64,000 nucleotides of DNA from Saprospiraceae bacterium. Lineage in GTDB: Bacteria > Bacteroidota > Bacteroidia > Chitinophagales > Saprospiraceae. Shown in pieces: positions 18,662 through 28,082 of the stretch; the stretch's first letter is position 1, and the number at the start of each line of letters is the position of its first letter. The notes beneath the pieces were generated by a model. The model was given only the letters and a program-made list of their open reading frames with translations. It ran no database searches and had not been told where the DNA came from. The position numbers and the translations under genes were made by a program. The stretch lies in assembly GCA_029262995.1 (NCBI GenBank), contig JAJCYH010000012.1:160370-224369 (forward strand). The letters are read 5' to 3'.

Positions 18662-19876
18662 TTAGAATCCGATTGCCCAATGAATTAAGAAGGCATTTCC
18701 TTCTGCACCACCATGACCACCTGCTTCTTCTATGTTTGAGTTACTAATTTGGTAACTCACTTTAAAGACGGTTCTCCAATCGATCCAGTAGTTTATTCCT
18801 AAATCAACTTGACTTTGATCAGTTTCCCATTCAGCACCTTCTGGTGTTTTTAAAGTAGAATAACGTCCAGCAAATTCCAGTCTTCGGACGAAACTATTTT
18901 CTACGAGTGCAGGACGCAAAGAGACTTGAGCAAACCATGTAGTACTATTGTTATCAAAAGTGATTAATTCTTCTGGATTCTCATGTGAAGGATAGTTAGC
19001 ATCATCCACATTGACGGCTGAATATTGAGCTTTTATATCAAGTACACTGCTAATTGAAGATAAAGTTTTGATATATGAAATATCAAAAGCGTAATGCAAT
19101 GCAGTGACATCTTCTTTGTCTGTATCTTTCGCTCCCACTTTCCCATACATTCCAGATAGTCCAAATTCAAGACTTGAATCAGAAAATGGGAAAAACCCAA
19201 ATCTACTACCAAACGTTTTTCCTTTATTATTATCTGGAAAAATTGCATGATGAAGAATCCCTGCTTCTTCGGGCTCTTCTTCACCATCATTTAATTGAGA
19301 TCCATTGACTACATAGATGGAATAGTTGACTTTTATGTTACCTAGGTACGAACCACCTCTTAGCTCTAATCCGATGTCATTGGAAGGAATAATTCCATCA
19401 TGCCCAGCTCCTAAAGGTGCTGTTGGAATCTTGTTAATCCAAGCTGGATGAAGATTTGGAACAAAAATTCCAAATGGCACTAATATTTTACCAGCTCTAA
19501 AAGTCAAATTTTTCGATAGAAGATAGGACATATTGGCGTATTCAATCTCAAGCTCAATTTCTCCACCAGATTGTTCTAAAGCCCATTCACTTTCAAATAG
19601 CAAGCGGTCAGATTGCTTGTAGATGAATAAGGGATTAAACGAGCCTCCAACAAAGCTGAACTCTTCATCTGTAATTTGCAAGCCAGAGTGAGCGTATCCT
19701 CTCAATAGAAATTTACTTTTCCCTGGTCTATACGTGTCACTTTCATTTTTGAGTAATTCAATCTCTTGTTTCAGTTTTTGAATCTCATCAGTTGATTGTA
19801 CTTCTTGAGCATTTGCATTTTTATTCATAAATGCGAGCATTAACGTCATAAATAAAATCAAATATTGATTTTTCAT
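18662..19876 (-). CDS. outer-membrane porin-like beta-barrel protein
   Basis: 404 residues with a cleavable signal ending NANAQ, a short coiled coil (EIQKLKQEIELLKNESD) and then alternating amphipathic strands (FLLRGYAHSGLQ, FEFAGRYSTL) to a C-terminal Phe (FLIHWAIGF), the barrel assembly signature. The N-terminal coiled coil plus barrel resembles phosphate-selective or similar porins. It lies between two cytochrome c genes. The transported solute cannot be deduced. Confidence 0.75.
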   Translation of the reverse strand: MKNQYLILFMTLMLAFMNKNANAQEVQSTDEIQKLKQEIELLKNESDTYRPGKSKFLLRGYAHSGLQITDEEFSFVGGSFNPLFIYKQSDRLLFESEWALEQSGGEIELEIEYANMSYLLSKNLTFRAGKILVPFGIFVPNLHPAWINKIPTAPLGAGHDGIIPSNDIGLELRGGSYLGNIKVNYSIYVVNGSQLNDGEEEPEEAGILHHAIFPDNNKGKTFGSRFGFFPFSDSSLEFGLSGMYGKVGAKDTDKEDVTALHYAFDISYIKTLSSISSVLDIKAQYSAVNVDDANYPSHENPEELITFDNNSTTWFAQVSLRPALVENSFVRRLEFAGRYSTLKTPEGAEWETDQSQVDLGINYWIDWRTVFKVSYQISNSNIEEAGGHGGAEGNAFLIHWAIGF

Positions 19877-19903
19877 AATTATTGAGTTTTTTTAAATAAT
19901 AAG

Positions 19904-20332
19904 TTAATTCAGCGATCTAATAAAATTGACCAATTGCCATCTCTGTTCTTCAGTTAAAGTTTCTTTATAGGAAGCCATCGGTGCTTTCCCTTCTGTCATT
20001 TTCCAAAAGACTGCACCATCGGTTTGATTTTGAACTATGTCCTTCGTGAAATTAGAAGGACGAGGTTTTATTGCCATTCCAGCGATTCCATCTCCCTTCC
20101 CTTTTGTTCCATGACAAATGGCACAGTAGAGTTTATATAATTCTTTTCCAGCAAGTGTCGCTTTTTCCATTCCTTTATATGGATTTTTCACCTTGTCGGC
20201 ACTTGCAGGTGCAGTCCAATTCCCATCTTGTCCCAATAATTGATTTTCTGTAGTCCCGACAATTATCAGAAAAAAGAAAATCAAGAAAGTAGAAATGGTT
20301 ATTTGTTTAATACAAAGAATATTATCAATCAT
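19904..20332 (-). CDS. cytochrome c, exported
   Basis: 142 residues. A hydrophobic leader (about 10-30) precedes a cytochrome c domain with CAICHGTKGKGDG, the haem-binding CXXCH and the typical GKGDG loop, a Met ligand in KAPMASYKETL and the helix EEQRWQLVNFIRSLN. It is the first gene of the cytochrome/porin cluster, downstream of the terminator that closes the copper operon. Likely a periplasmic electron carrier. Confidence 0.85.
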   Translation of the reverse strand: MIDNILCIKQITISTFLIFFFLIIVGTTENQLLGQDGNWTAPASADKVKNPYKGMEKATLAGKELYKLYCAICHGTKGKGDGIAGMAIKPRPSNFTKDIVQNQTDGAVFWKMTEGKAPMASYKETLTEEQRWQLVNFIRSLN

Positions 20333-20485
20333 AATTTTATTTTAGTAAAAATTAGTTATATCATTCAAATCAATACAGACTTGTTGATTATCCAATTTGT
20401 CTATATCTCAAAAATATAGAATACTCAGATTTATAATTTTATCTAATGTCATTGCTGGCAATGATCTTAGTCATTTTTGTTCGAT

Positions 20486-20528
20486 TAAAAAAAAACAGAG
20501 GCATCACCGTTAAACAGTGATACCTCTG
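20486..20528 (-). terminator. Rho-independent terminator of the copper-resistance operon
   Basis: Read on the minus strand, CAGAGG-T-ATCAC, a 9-base loop and GTGAT-G-CCTCTG form a 12-bp stem with one mismatch, followed directly by nine T. Orientation and place, 160 bases after the last HMA gene and before the cytochrome gene, fit the end of the copper operon. Confidence 0.85.
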
Positions 20529-20689
20529 CGTTTAGAATTCCCTTAATGCTAATATCTGTAATTGGACCTTGACTGTAAATAGTGGAAATACAGTTTAAGG
20601 ACATAAACTGAAGAAAATAATCTAGCTTAAATAAGCTATTAAATTTTTGCCTTTTCTACATTTAACAATGTTAAGTAAGCAAAACGCTT

Positions 20690-21094
20690 TTATTTAGATG
20701 GTCGCTCATATTGGCAACAGCCAGGAAGCTCATCATAAACCTTTTGGTCGGCACGAAACAAATCAGTATCATGACCAACTTTAGCAACCCTTTTCTTTAT
20801 ATCGTCCATTGTAATAATTTCCTTATCATACTTGACGAGCAGTACTTTTGTCTCAACATTCCAATCAGCAGAATGAATTCCTTTCACATTACCAAGTGAA
20901 CCGTCAATCCTACTTTTACACATGCCACAGTTGCCATAAACCATAATGAAATCGGTAGCACTATTTACTGGTTCGGATTTCTTGGATTTGGTATTGGTAT
21001 TATGATCATGACTACCATGATTGTGTTGAGCTTCCATCTTAAATGAGATCAAGGTTAAAAAGGCAATGCTAAAAATAATTTTAAGATGTTTCAT
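20690..21094 (-). CDS. exported heavy-metal-associated (HMA) domain protein
   Basis: 134 residues. Signal peptide ending KMEAQ, a His-rich segment (HNHGSHDHN), then an HMA domain (about 48-115) with the metal-binding CGMC in YGNCGMCKSRI. The tail carries a further conserved Cys pair, PGCCQYERP. It probably carries copper or another soft metal in the periplasm. It is paralogous to the neighbouring protein at 21171-21626, with the same domain order and the same tail. Last gene before the terminator. Confidence 0.85.
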   Translation of the reverse strand: MKHLKIIFSIAFLTLISFKMEAQHNHGSHDHNTNTKSKKSEPVNSATDFIMVYGNCGMCKSRIDGSLGNVKGIHSADWNVETKVLLVKYDKEIITMDDIKKRVAKVGHDTDLFRADQKVYDELPGCCQYERPSK

Positions 21095-21170
21095 AATTTA
21101 ATATTTTTATAGATGAGGAAAAAATTGAACAGCGGACAACCCCGCTGGTCAAAAATCTTGACTATTTTAA

Positions 21171-21626
21171 CTAATCTTTAGGTCGTTCATATTGACAACA
21201 ACCAGGTAAGCTATTATACACCTCCGCTTTTGCTCGGTGTGTGTCACTATCGTAGCCAACATCAGCAATTTTTTGTTTGATGGTATCAAGCGTAATTACA
21301 TCAGGATTAAAAGTAACGGTCATCTCATCAGTGTCTTTATCCCAATCAGCTTCGCTTACACCTTCTACATCTTTCAGTGAATTTTCAATAGTTTTTTCAC
21401 ACATGCCACAGTTGCCATAAACTGTAAATTTCTCTGTTTTGTCAGTATTAGAACTGACCGTTGAAACCAAATTAACTTTTGCTTCAACATTTGCACTACT
21501 CGTTTCTTCAGGAGCAGATTTCTTGGTGCAGCCTGTTTTTTCTTTTGAGCTGCAACAACTTTGGGCAGTAGCTGAGATTGTAAAACTCATAACTGCGAAT
21601 AGGGTTAAAAAAATGTACTTTTTCAT
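21171..21626 (-). CDS. exported heavy-metal-associated (HMA) domain protein, paralogue
   Basis: 151 residues. Signal peptide ending SATAQ, a Cys-rich stretch (SCCSSKEKTGCTKK), then an HMA domain with YGNCGMCEKTI and VTFNPDVITLDTIKQKIADVGYDSD, and the same PGCCQYERP tail as its neighbour. The extra N-terminal Cys cluster distinguishes it from the His-rich paralogue and suggests different metal affinity. Role: periplasmic soft-metal carrier or sensor in the copper operon. Confidence 0.85.
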   Translation of the reverse strand: MKKYIFLTLFAVMSFTISATAQSCCSSKEKTGCTKKSAPEETSSANVEAKVNLVSTVSSNTDKTEKFTVYGNCGMCEKTIENSLKDVEGVSEADWDKDTDEMTVTFNPDVITLDTIKQKIADVGYDSDTHRAKAEVYNSLPGCCQYERPKD

Positions 21627-21642
21627 GTTTGATATTTAATAA

Positions 21643-21765
21643 TTAATTGAATAGAATTGAAATCAATACTCCAGATAAGAGGAGTATAATTAACACTATA
21701 ATTACAGTGTTATATATTTTACGGCCCTTTGAAGGACTATCATCTGCTTTACAACAATCTTTCAC
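21643..21765 (-). CDS. short single-pass membrane peptide (about 40 aa) in the copper operon
   Basis: A frame from a GTG at 21765 to TAA at 21643 encodes a basic Cys-containing head (KDCCKADDSPSKGRK) and one strongly hydrophobic helix (about residues 19-37) ending ILFN. It lies exactly between the DUF2911 and HMA genes in the same orientation. The double Cys and position suggest a small metal-operon peptide, but no ATG is available and it could be non-coding. Confidence 0.45.
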   Translation of the reverse strand: MKDCCKADDSPSKGRKIYNTVIIVLIILLLSGVLISILFN

Positions 21766-21799
21766 TTTTATATATTATGAAAAAATTAGTAATTCTGTT

Positions 21800-22363
21800 T
21801 TACCTCACTTGAAATGGGAATTCCACTTTAGTTTTTTCCCAAACCAAAGAAACTATACCACTGGAATCATCATTCTTTTTTACTAGGTATTTTAAATGTT
21901 CTTGACTATCTTCCAAGGCACTTGGGAGTACTTCAATCCGTAAAACATCTTCTTTTTCATTGTATTTATCTGTTCCATGTACATCCCATCGTGTATTAAA
22001 AATGAGTGTCCATTTTTCTTGATTAGGAATGATAAAGAAGCCATATTTTCCTGCTGACAAAATCTGACCTTTAATTATCAAATCCATATTGGTTTCTATT
22101 GATGTTGCATTATGAGCACCTGCTCTCCACAATTTACCAAAGGGAATCAGCTCTCCAAATATGTTTCGCCCTCTAACTCCCGGAGATGAATAATCAATAT
22201 GCACATGAGCATCACCAATCATTGCCATTGCTGTTTCGTGTGGACTAAGTGGTTTCTTTTTAGTTTCGTTATTGGGTAATGTATTATCATTCGGTGAACT
22301 TGTATTATTTTTGCAACTAGATGTTAATCCGAAAAGAAGAATAGAAAAAATCAAATATTTCAT
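21800..22363 (-). CDS. DUF2911 domain lipoprotein
   Basis: 187 residues. Lipobox in LLFGLTSSC (Cys17), then a DUF2911 domain with ISYSSPGVRGR-type core (HIDYSSPGVRGRNIFG), GKLWRAGAHNATSI and GKYGFFIIPN. DUF2911 proteins are exported and common in Bacteroidota; biochemical role unknown. Located inside the copper operon between the DUF2231 gene and the small membrane peptide. Confidence 0.8.
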   Translation of the reverse strand: MKYLIFSILLFGLTSSCKNNTSSPNDNTLPNNETKKKPLSPHETAMAMIGDAHVHIDYSSPGVRGRNIFGELIPFGKLWRAGAHNATSIETNMDLIIKGQILSAGKYGFFIIPNQEKWTLIFNTRWDVHGTDKYNEKEDVLRIEVLPSALEDSQEHLKYLVKKNDDSSGIVSLVWEKTKVEFPFQVR

Positions 22364-22389
22364 TTTGTATTTATTTAAACTGTTAATTA

Positions 22390-23079
22390 TTAGTGACTGT
22401 GATCGTGACCGTCATTTTGTGATTCAATAAATTTTCCTTGAACGCCTACTCCATGAATATGAGCAAGTGTAGCGCCATAATGGCCTGCTTGACTGACACT
22501 ATAAGCGCCTCCTACCAAAAACAACGCAATGATAATTTCCAACCAAATTTTTTCCTTAAATAAAAACATGCTAACTGCTTTTAAAAGGAGCCCAATTCCA
22601 CTTAACCAAATTGTATAATCAGCATATAAGTCATGTTTCTCAAGAACTAAAGTTGCAGCTTCCGATAAGCCAGTGGTATGTGGATGAACAAAAGTAGATG
22701 CAACATAAGCACCTAAAAACCCTCCTGCTAATAGGAAAAGAGTTGTCCAATTAAATTGTTTTTTCCATAAAAAAAAGGAAACAATTTGGGCAATGATCGC
22801 TAACAACAATAGTACAATTGGAAAATGAACCACTAATGGATGAAGATTAGAAAAATCACTCATAGCAGCATCTACTATTTTACTTTCATTTATCATTAAA
22901 TGATTATCCATTTCATGATGGTCATGAGAAGTTTCGATTGGTGTTTCTTGCATATTTTCTTGCACAATAGTTGTGGAGTCTTGTACTTTTTTCTTATGGT
23001 CTTCATCACTATGGGCAAAGATTAAATTGCCAAAAAGTAGGAAGATTATCATGGATAAAAAAGAGATTCTGATTTTCAT
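22390..23079 (-). CDS. DUF2231 family membrane protein with His-rich termini
   Basis: 229 residues. A signal or first helix is followed by an acidic and His-rich loop (HSDEDHKKK, HDHHEMDNH), then a four-helix DUF2231 domain beginning HPLVVHFPIVLLLL and containing VHPHTTG, and a C-terminal His tail (NDGHDHSH). DUF2231 helices carry His that may bind metal or haem. In this operon a role in copper handling at the membrane is likely but inferred. Confidence 0.78.
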   Translation of the reverse strand: MKIRISFLSMIIFLLFGNLIFAHSDEDHKKKVQDSTTIVQENMQETPIETSHDHHEMDNHLMINESKIVDAAMSDFSNLHPLVVHFPIVLLLLAIIAQIVSFFLWKKQFNWTTLFLLAGGFLGAYVASTFVHPHTTGLSEAATLVLEKHDLYADYTIWLSGIGLLLKAVSMFLFKEKIWLEIIIALFLVGGAYSVSQAGHYGATLAHIHGVGVQGKFIESQNDGHDHSH

Positions 23080-23101
23080 TATTTGAATAATTTAATGTGA
23101 A

Positions 23102-23764
23102 TTATTTGCTTGCAATCGTATATCTAAGCGTTCCTATTTTAGTTTTTGTAATATCTATTTGCTGTACATCTTTAAAGCCTATATCTTTTAAAAATATTGA
23201 GAGAAGTCCCTTCCTATTATCGGAAGTTGTTTCAAATCCATCCAGCATTTGGACTAGATAAAAACCTAAACTTGCAAAATAGTTATGTGGTTTTCCCCAG
23301 TCACAAATCAGCAACTTGCCTTCTGGTTTTAACACTCTGTAAATTTCCATCATAGCTGTCTTTTTTACCTTGGTTTTTAACTGATGAAATACCAAACAGC
23401 TAAACACCTTATCAAAAATATCACTGGGATAGGGAAAAACCTTACCATCATACAATTCCAATTTTACATTTTTTAAAAAGTTCAACTTTTTAAGTTTTTT
23501 CTTGGCGATCGCTTCTACTTTGGGGTCTACATCTAATCCGTAGTATGAAGCCTTGAATTCAGCACGAAGTGCATAAATAATATTCTGTCCTGTCCCAAAA
23601 CCAAATTCCATAATTTGCTCATGTTGCTGTGGGTCCAAATGGTGAACAAGCTTATCTCTAAACGCTTTTTCAGGCATTGTCCAATCAATTGTTTTGTCAT
23701 AGAATGAGGTCAATTGGTTGTAAGCTAATGCTGGTATAAAATCATTTTCCTTGCTCATTTTCAA
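23102..23764 (-). CDS. SAM-dependent methyltransferase, class I
   Basis: 220 residues. Motif I is EFGFGTGQNIIYAL, followed by YYGLDVDPK (acidic loop binding the ribose) and KVFSCLVFHQL (motif IV). It transfers methyl from S-adenosylmethionine to an unknown acceptor. It lies in the copper operon between the multicopper oxidase and the DUF2231 gene. A similar enzyme occurs in the zinc/cadmium cluster (36429-37079), so a role tied to metal resistance seems likely. Confidence 0.8.
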   Translation of the reverse strand: MKMSKENDFIPALAYNQLTSFYDKTIDWTMPEKAFRDKLVHHLDPQQHEQIMEFGFGTGQNIIYALRAEFKASYYGLDVDPKVEAIAKKKLKKLNFLKNVKLELYDGKVFPYPSDIFDKVFSCLVFHQLKTKVKKTAMMEIYRVLKPEGKLLICDWGKPHNYFASLGFYLVQMLDGFETTSDNRKGLLSIFLKDIGFKDVQQIDITKTKIGTLRYTIASK

Positions 23765-23850
23765 ATCATTTTTTTAATAATTCCTATTGCTTCATCATTT
23801 TGAATACTTGACTTGGTGGCAACAATATTCAACAGCTGGAATGCAGATAA

Positions 23851-26193
23851 TTAAAATCGAATACTCAATCCTCCACCTGCACCAAAGCGATTATCATAAC
23901 TTCCCATCAAAGAAATATTCTTAGATATAATATATTCTGCTCCTGCACTCCAAACTATTTCACTTTCATAATTTTTCCCTTCTTCGAAATCTGTAACCAC
24001 ACCAAAATCTACCTGGTATTCATAATACCCAAAAACTAAAAGTCGAGGAAATAGCATGATACTTCTTCCAATACCAATTCGTGGCCGCAACTTACTATCT
24101 AATCGTATATCTAAATTTAAAAGATAGGGAGTTAAAAAACGGAACCCTGCTACTCCAGTTATATTATACTGACCTAAACTATCTGGAATTGAATTTTCTA
24201 AGTTGACTCCACCAAATACTCTTGCATAATCAAATAGGTACCGTTCGTAGGTGAATTCTGCTTCTAAATTTTTATTGTATCCAAACTCAGCACTTAGGTT
24301 AAATTGATTTCTGATGTTGGATGAAATCAAATTTATTCCAGTCATATGGGAAGCTACATCTAGTGTGGCCCACGAATAATATTGATCAGTTTCATGTATC
24401 AATTTTGAAATAGGGTAGTTTGCCATTCGTTTGTCCGAAGGTGTATCATAACTAAATACCCTTGCCATACCACCCATCATATGATATAATACATGACAAT
24501 GGAAAAACCAATCACCATATTCATTACCATAAAATTCAATCGTAACCTCTTGCATTGGTGGAACATTTACTGTATGCTTTAGTGGAGAGTATTCTCCATT
24601 TTTATTAAGCACTCGAAAGAAGTGTCCATGAAGGTGCATCGGATGATGCATCATGGTTAGATTATTCAAGGTGACACGAGTGACCTCTCCTTCATTGATT
24701 TTTATTTTATCTGTTTCGGAAAGGGGAACGCCATTCAAACTCCAGATGTATCGATTCATATTTCCTGTCAAATTGAGTAAAATTTCCTTGACAGGAATAT
24801 CTTTTGAGTAGTTGGTTTTGTTTGGTGATTTCAAAAAATCATAACTAAATTCTGAAGACGTATTCATTGAATTATCCATTATCATATCACTATGATTTAG
24901 GGGCATAGTGTCTTTAGGCATTTTCATTTCATCATGATCCAATTGTCCTGCTTCCTTTTTATCATTATTCATCTTCTGATGCTTCATATCATCCATCTCT
25001 TCCATCTCCTCTATCTCATTCATCTCCTCCATATCCATTTCGCTGTCCATTTGCATCCCATATTTTTTCTTCATTGCAAATCGGTTGTCCTTTTTTGGTT
25101 TGAACTTTAGAGCAGGTGCACCCATTTTCATATCCATTTTTGCCATGGTCTTCATCATTCCAATTTTATCGGGTCTTGGAACCTTGGGTGCTGATAATAT
25201 ATCTCCATTTCCCAAAAATGCAGAAGTTTGACCTGAACCATCTTGAGCTGTAGCTCTGATTTCTATTTTCCCATCATCTGGAATTGTTACAATAAAGTCA
25301 TATGTTTCTGCAATTCCGAAAAGTGTTTTATTTCGAGTAACAGGAACAATATCTAACCCATCGGCAGCAACTAATAAAGGATTATCACCACCAAAAGTCA
25401 ACCAGAAATAAGTCGAAGCTGCCGCATTGATTAGTCGAACACGAACCTTCTCACCTGAATTAAATTTTGGATATTCTTGAGTAATATTTCCATTGGTTAA
25501 AAAAGCAGGATAATAAATATCCGCAATGTCAGCCCCTTCCATTCGTTGTTTCCAGAAGTTAAATTGTGCACTCAATGCACCTCTTTTTATCACTAGATTA
25601 AGTGGTGTAGCAGTTCTTTTTTTAATTCCCATCCATTCGTTTCCTCTTTTAAGATTTCGCAAAATATTCATAGGTTTGTCATTCGTCCAATCCGAAAAAA
25701 CAATGACTAAATCTGAATCATACTCTATAGTTTTCTCTTTTGGTTCAATGACGATAGAACCATAAACACCTGATTGTTCTTGCAACATTGTATGTGAGTG
25801 ATACCAGTATGTACCACTTTGTTTAATAATAAACTCATAAGTAAAAGATTCTCCAGGTAGGATAGGAGGCGTATTTAGATAAGGTACTCCGTCAAAAAAA
25901 TTAGGCAACAGAAGTCCATGCCAATGTACAGAAGTTTCTGTATTCATTTTGTTGGTGACATGAATCACAGCATACTCTCCTTCTGTAAATCGTAAAGTTG
26001 GTCCTGGAATAGAATTATTGATTGCCATAGCCAAAACTTCCTTCCCTGTGATATTGACTGTTTTATTTTCAATGGTTAGATTGTATTCCCGTATAGGTAG
26101 ATTGAATACATTGCCTTCCACAGAATGTGTGGATTGGGCAATCAAAAAATTGACATTTACAAATAATAAAATTGATATTATTAAATATTTCAT
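23851..26193 (-). CDS. copA: multicopper oxidase (CopA-like) fused to a C-terminal outer-membrane beta-barrel (CopB-like) domain
   Basis: 780 residues with a signal ending FLIAQ. All copper-binding motifs of a CopA-type oxidase are present: SVHWHG, TYWYHSHT, HHPMHLHGH and FHCHVLYHMMG, plus a Met/His/Asp-rich insert (about 345-450, MKMGAPALKF to NHSDMIMDNS) as in copper-tolerance oxidases. After the last motif (about 575) the chain continues for nearly 200 residues of alternating strands (DVASHMTGINLISS, LEAEFTYERYLFDYARVFGG) ending LSIRF, an outer-membrane barrel signature like CopB. It would oxidise Cu(I) while attached to the outer membrane. Fusion explains the extra length. Confidence 0.9.
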   Translation of the reverse strand: MKYLIISILLFVNVNFLIAQSTHSVEGNVFNLPIREYNLTIENKTVNITGKEVLAMAINNSIPGPTLRFTEGEYAVIHVTNKMNTETSVHWHGLLLPNFFDGVPYLNTPPILPGESFTYEFIIKQSGTYWYHSHTMLQEQSGVYGSIVIEPKEKTIEYDSDLVIVFSDWTNDKPMNILRNLKRGNEWMGIKKRTATPLNLVIKRGALSAQFNFWKQRMEGADIADIYYPAFLTNGNITQEYPKFNSGEKVRVRLINAAASTYFWLTFGGDNPLLVAADGLDIVPVTRNKTLFGIAETYDFIVTIPDDGKIEIRATAQDGSGQTSAFLGNGDILSAPKVPRPDKIGMMKTMAKMDMKMGAPALKFKPKKDNRFAMKKKYGMQMDSEMDMEEMNEIEEMEEMDDMKHQKMNNDKKEAGQLDHDEMKMPKDTMPLNHSDMIMDNSMNTSSEFSYDFLKSPNKTNYSKDIPVKEILLNLTGNMNRYIWSLNGVPLSETDKIKINEGEVTRVTLNNLTMMHHPMHLHGHFFRVLNKNGEYSPLKHTVNVPPMQEVTIEFYGNEYGDWFFHCHVLYHMMGGMARVFSYDTPSDKRMANYPISKLIHETDQYYSWATLDVASHMTGINLISSNIRNQFNLSAEFGYNKNLEAEFTYERYLFDYARVFGGVNLENSIPDSLGQYNITGVAGFRFLTPYLLNLDIRLDSKLRPRIGIGRSIMLFPRLLVFGYYEYQVDFGVVTDFEEGKNYESEIVWSAGAEYIISKNISLMGSYDNRFGAGGGLSIRF

Positions 26194-26211
26194 TTTAGAA
26201 TTTCATTTTGA

Positions 26212-28035
26212 CTAATGATTATGTCCTTGTAATCGAGCATTAGTAGTTTGCTGCATGGCAGGGTTTTTGAAGTCCTTGTCAATGGTTGCTTTCACTACCC
26301 CACATGTCAACATTTTATCACCGAAATAAGGATTTTGAATGGACTTATCTTTACTTATCCAATCTGCACCTTCGTTATTATTTACCATTGGGCAATGCTG
26401 TACATATAGGGTATCTTCAGAAATACCAAATACTTTTATCGACTTGATTAGAGCTTGAGAGAAAAAGTCAAATTGCTTGCGTTGTTCTTCAATATCACTC
26501 AATTCGGTTATATTCTTACTGTGTGATTGAAGGGCTTCGAGTTGCTCCATCCAATAGAGATGAGCATCATCTTTTACCAATGACATATCTACTTTTGACA
26601 AGTCTTCCATAACTTGTTGTGCGGTTGTTGTAGCGAGTTCACTATTGCTTGCAACTAAGGCATCCTTTAATAAAAGATAGGCATCCGAAACCATGACCAA
26701 TTGTTGCTTAAATTCCATTGGGGTAGATTCAGTATGATCAGGTAAATGTATGGTATGGTCTGAGCCTTTTACCATCACATCTCTATTCATCATGCTTGCT
26801 TGGTTATTGAGTTGTGCAGCAGCATCAATGGTAAAGCTTCCATAAGTGACTACCTCTTCTCCCGATTCTAAGCCACTAAATACTTGATAACTATTTCCTA
26901 ATGACTCACCTAATTCTATTTCTTTAAACTTAAAAGAAGGGATAGTCATATCAGGAACTTTGACATAAACAACGGACCGAGTTCCTGTCCACAGTACCGC
27001 TGATTTTGGAACAGTCAATTGGGCTTTGTGGGAAGGTTTTTTTTGCAATGTACCTTGCACAAACATTTCTGGTTTTAGTACTCCTCCACGATTATTGATT
27101 TCTGTTCGAATATAGGTAACTCGTGTAGTTGGATTAATAATAGGGTCAATAAAGGTTACACTTGTTTTAAAAGTTTTATTTGGAATTGAAGGAGCTGTAA
27201 ACTCGATAGCATTGCCAACTTTAATGGATGGCAAATCTTCTTCATAAGCATCAAAAAGTACCCATACTTTTTGAAGATTCATCAAATCAAAAAGTGGTTC
27301 ACCTTGTTTAATATAATCTCCAACTGCCACTCTCCTTTTAGTTACAGTTCCTACCTCGTCGGCAGTAACTGTAAAAGTTTCTTGAATAGTTCCATTTTTT
27401 TCAATTGCCTTGATTGCTGCATCCCCGATTTTCCAGTATCTTAATTTATTCCTAGCGGCTTCAACCAATCCAGGATTTAGGTCAACTAACTTCAAGGCTT
27501 CTAGAAGTTCTTTTTGAGCGGTGATTAAATCAGGAGAATAAATGGTGGCAATTTTTTGACCTTTGATGACTTTCTCACCTGTGAAAGTGACATAAAGTTT
27601 TTCAATCCGACCGGGGACGTGTGCCACTTGACTGGACGCCAATCGCTCATCCATTTGTACTTTACCAGAAAGAGGAATTATTTTTCCAGAATGCTCAACT
27701 TCATCTCCAATAATAGTGGTTTGGATATTGGCAAGTTTTACCGCTTCATTAGTCATCTCTAAAATCAAAGGGTCGGAGGATGAATTCTCTTCTAACAGAA
27801 TTAAATCCATTCCGCAGATAGGACAATCCCCTGGTTCGTTTTGACGAATTTGAGGGTGCATGGAACAAGTCCAGATTTCTTCTTTTGCGGGAGTGAGTTT
27901 TGCATCACCTTCGTTTTGATGATTTTCAACAGGAGTATCGGTGTTTGTTTTATTATTAAAAATAAAATACCCAGCTCCTAAACCAATGGCAATGGCGATG
28001 ACTGCAGTGATGATTATATTTATATTGAATTTCAT
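26212..28035 (-). CDS. cusB: CusB-type periplasmic adaptor with metal-binding and DUF3347 domains
   Basis: 607 residues. An N-terminal membrane anchor (about 7-26), then a heavy-metal-binding domain with TCSMHPQI and CPICGMDLI (about 56-82), the adaptor core with a barrel-sandwich region (VAHVPGRIEKLYVTFTGEKV) and helical hairpin, and a C-terminal DUF3347 domain (about 440-600) ending with HCPMVNN and a metal-ligand-rich tail. It bridges the inner pump and the outer channel for Cu(I)/Ag(I). It starts 47 bases after the CusA-TolC stop. Longer than usual CusB because of the added domains. Confidence 0.9.
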   Translation of the reverse strand: MKFNINIIITAVIAIAIGLGAGYFIFNNKTNTDTPVENHQNEGDAKLTPAKEEIWTCSMHPQIRQNEPGDCPICGMDLILLEENSSSDPLILEMTNEAVKLANIQTTIIGDEVEHSGKIIPLSGKVQMDERLASSQVAHVPGRIEKLYVTFTGEKVIKGQKIATIYSPDLITAQKELLEALKLVDLNPGLVEAARNKLRYWKIGDAAIKAIEKNGTIQETFTVTADEVGTVTKRRVAVGDYIKQGEPLFDLMNLQKVWVLFDAYEEDLPSIKVGNAIEFTAPSIPNKTFKTSVTFIDPIINPTTRVTYIRTEINNRGGVLKPEMFVQGTLQKKPSHKAQLTVPKSAVLWTGTRSVVYVKVPDMTIPSFKFKEIELGESLGNSYQVFSGLESGEEVVTYGSFTIDAAAQLNNQASMMNRDVMVKGSDHTIHLPDHTESTPMEFKQQLVMVSDAYLLLKDALVASNSELATTTAQQVMEDLSKVDMSLVKDDAHLYWMEQLEALQSHSKNITELSDIEEQRKQFDFFSQALIKSIKVFGISEDTLYVQHCPMVNNNEGADWISKDKSIQNPYFGDKMLTCGVVKATIDKDFKNPAMQQTTNARLQGHNH

Positions 28036-28082
28036 AGTTATTTTAATTTTTCTGTTTTAAACATTTCTTTTCTTTGAAAAAT

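Noticed and set aside
21647..21886. 79-codon plus-strand frame opposite the copper operon
   Set aside because: It is the reverse of the DUF2911 gene end and of a better minus-strand peptide.
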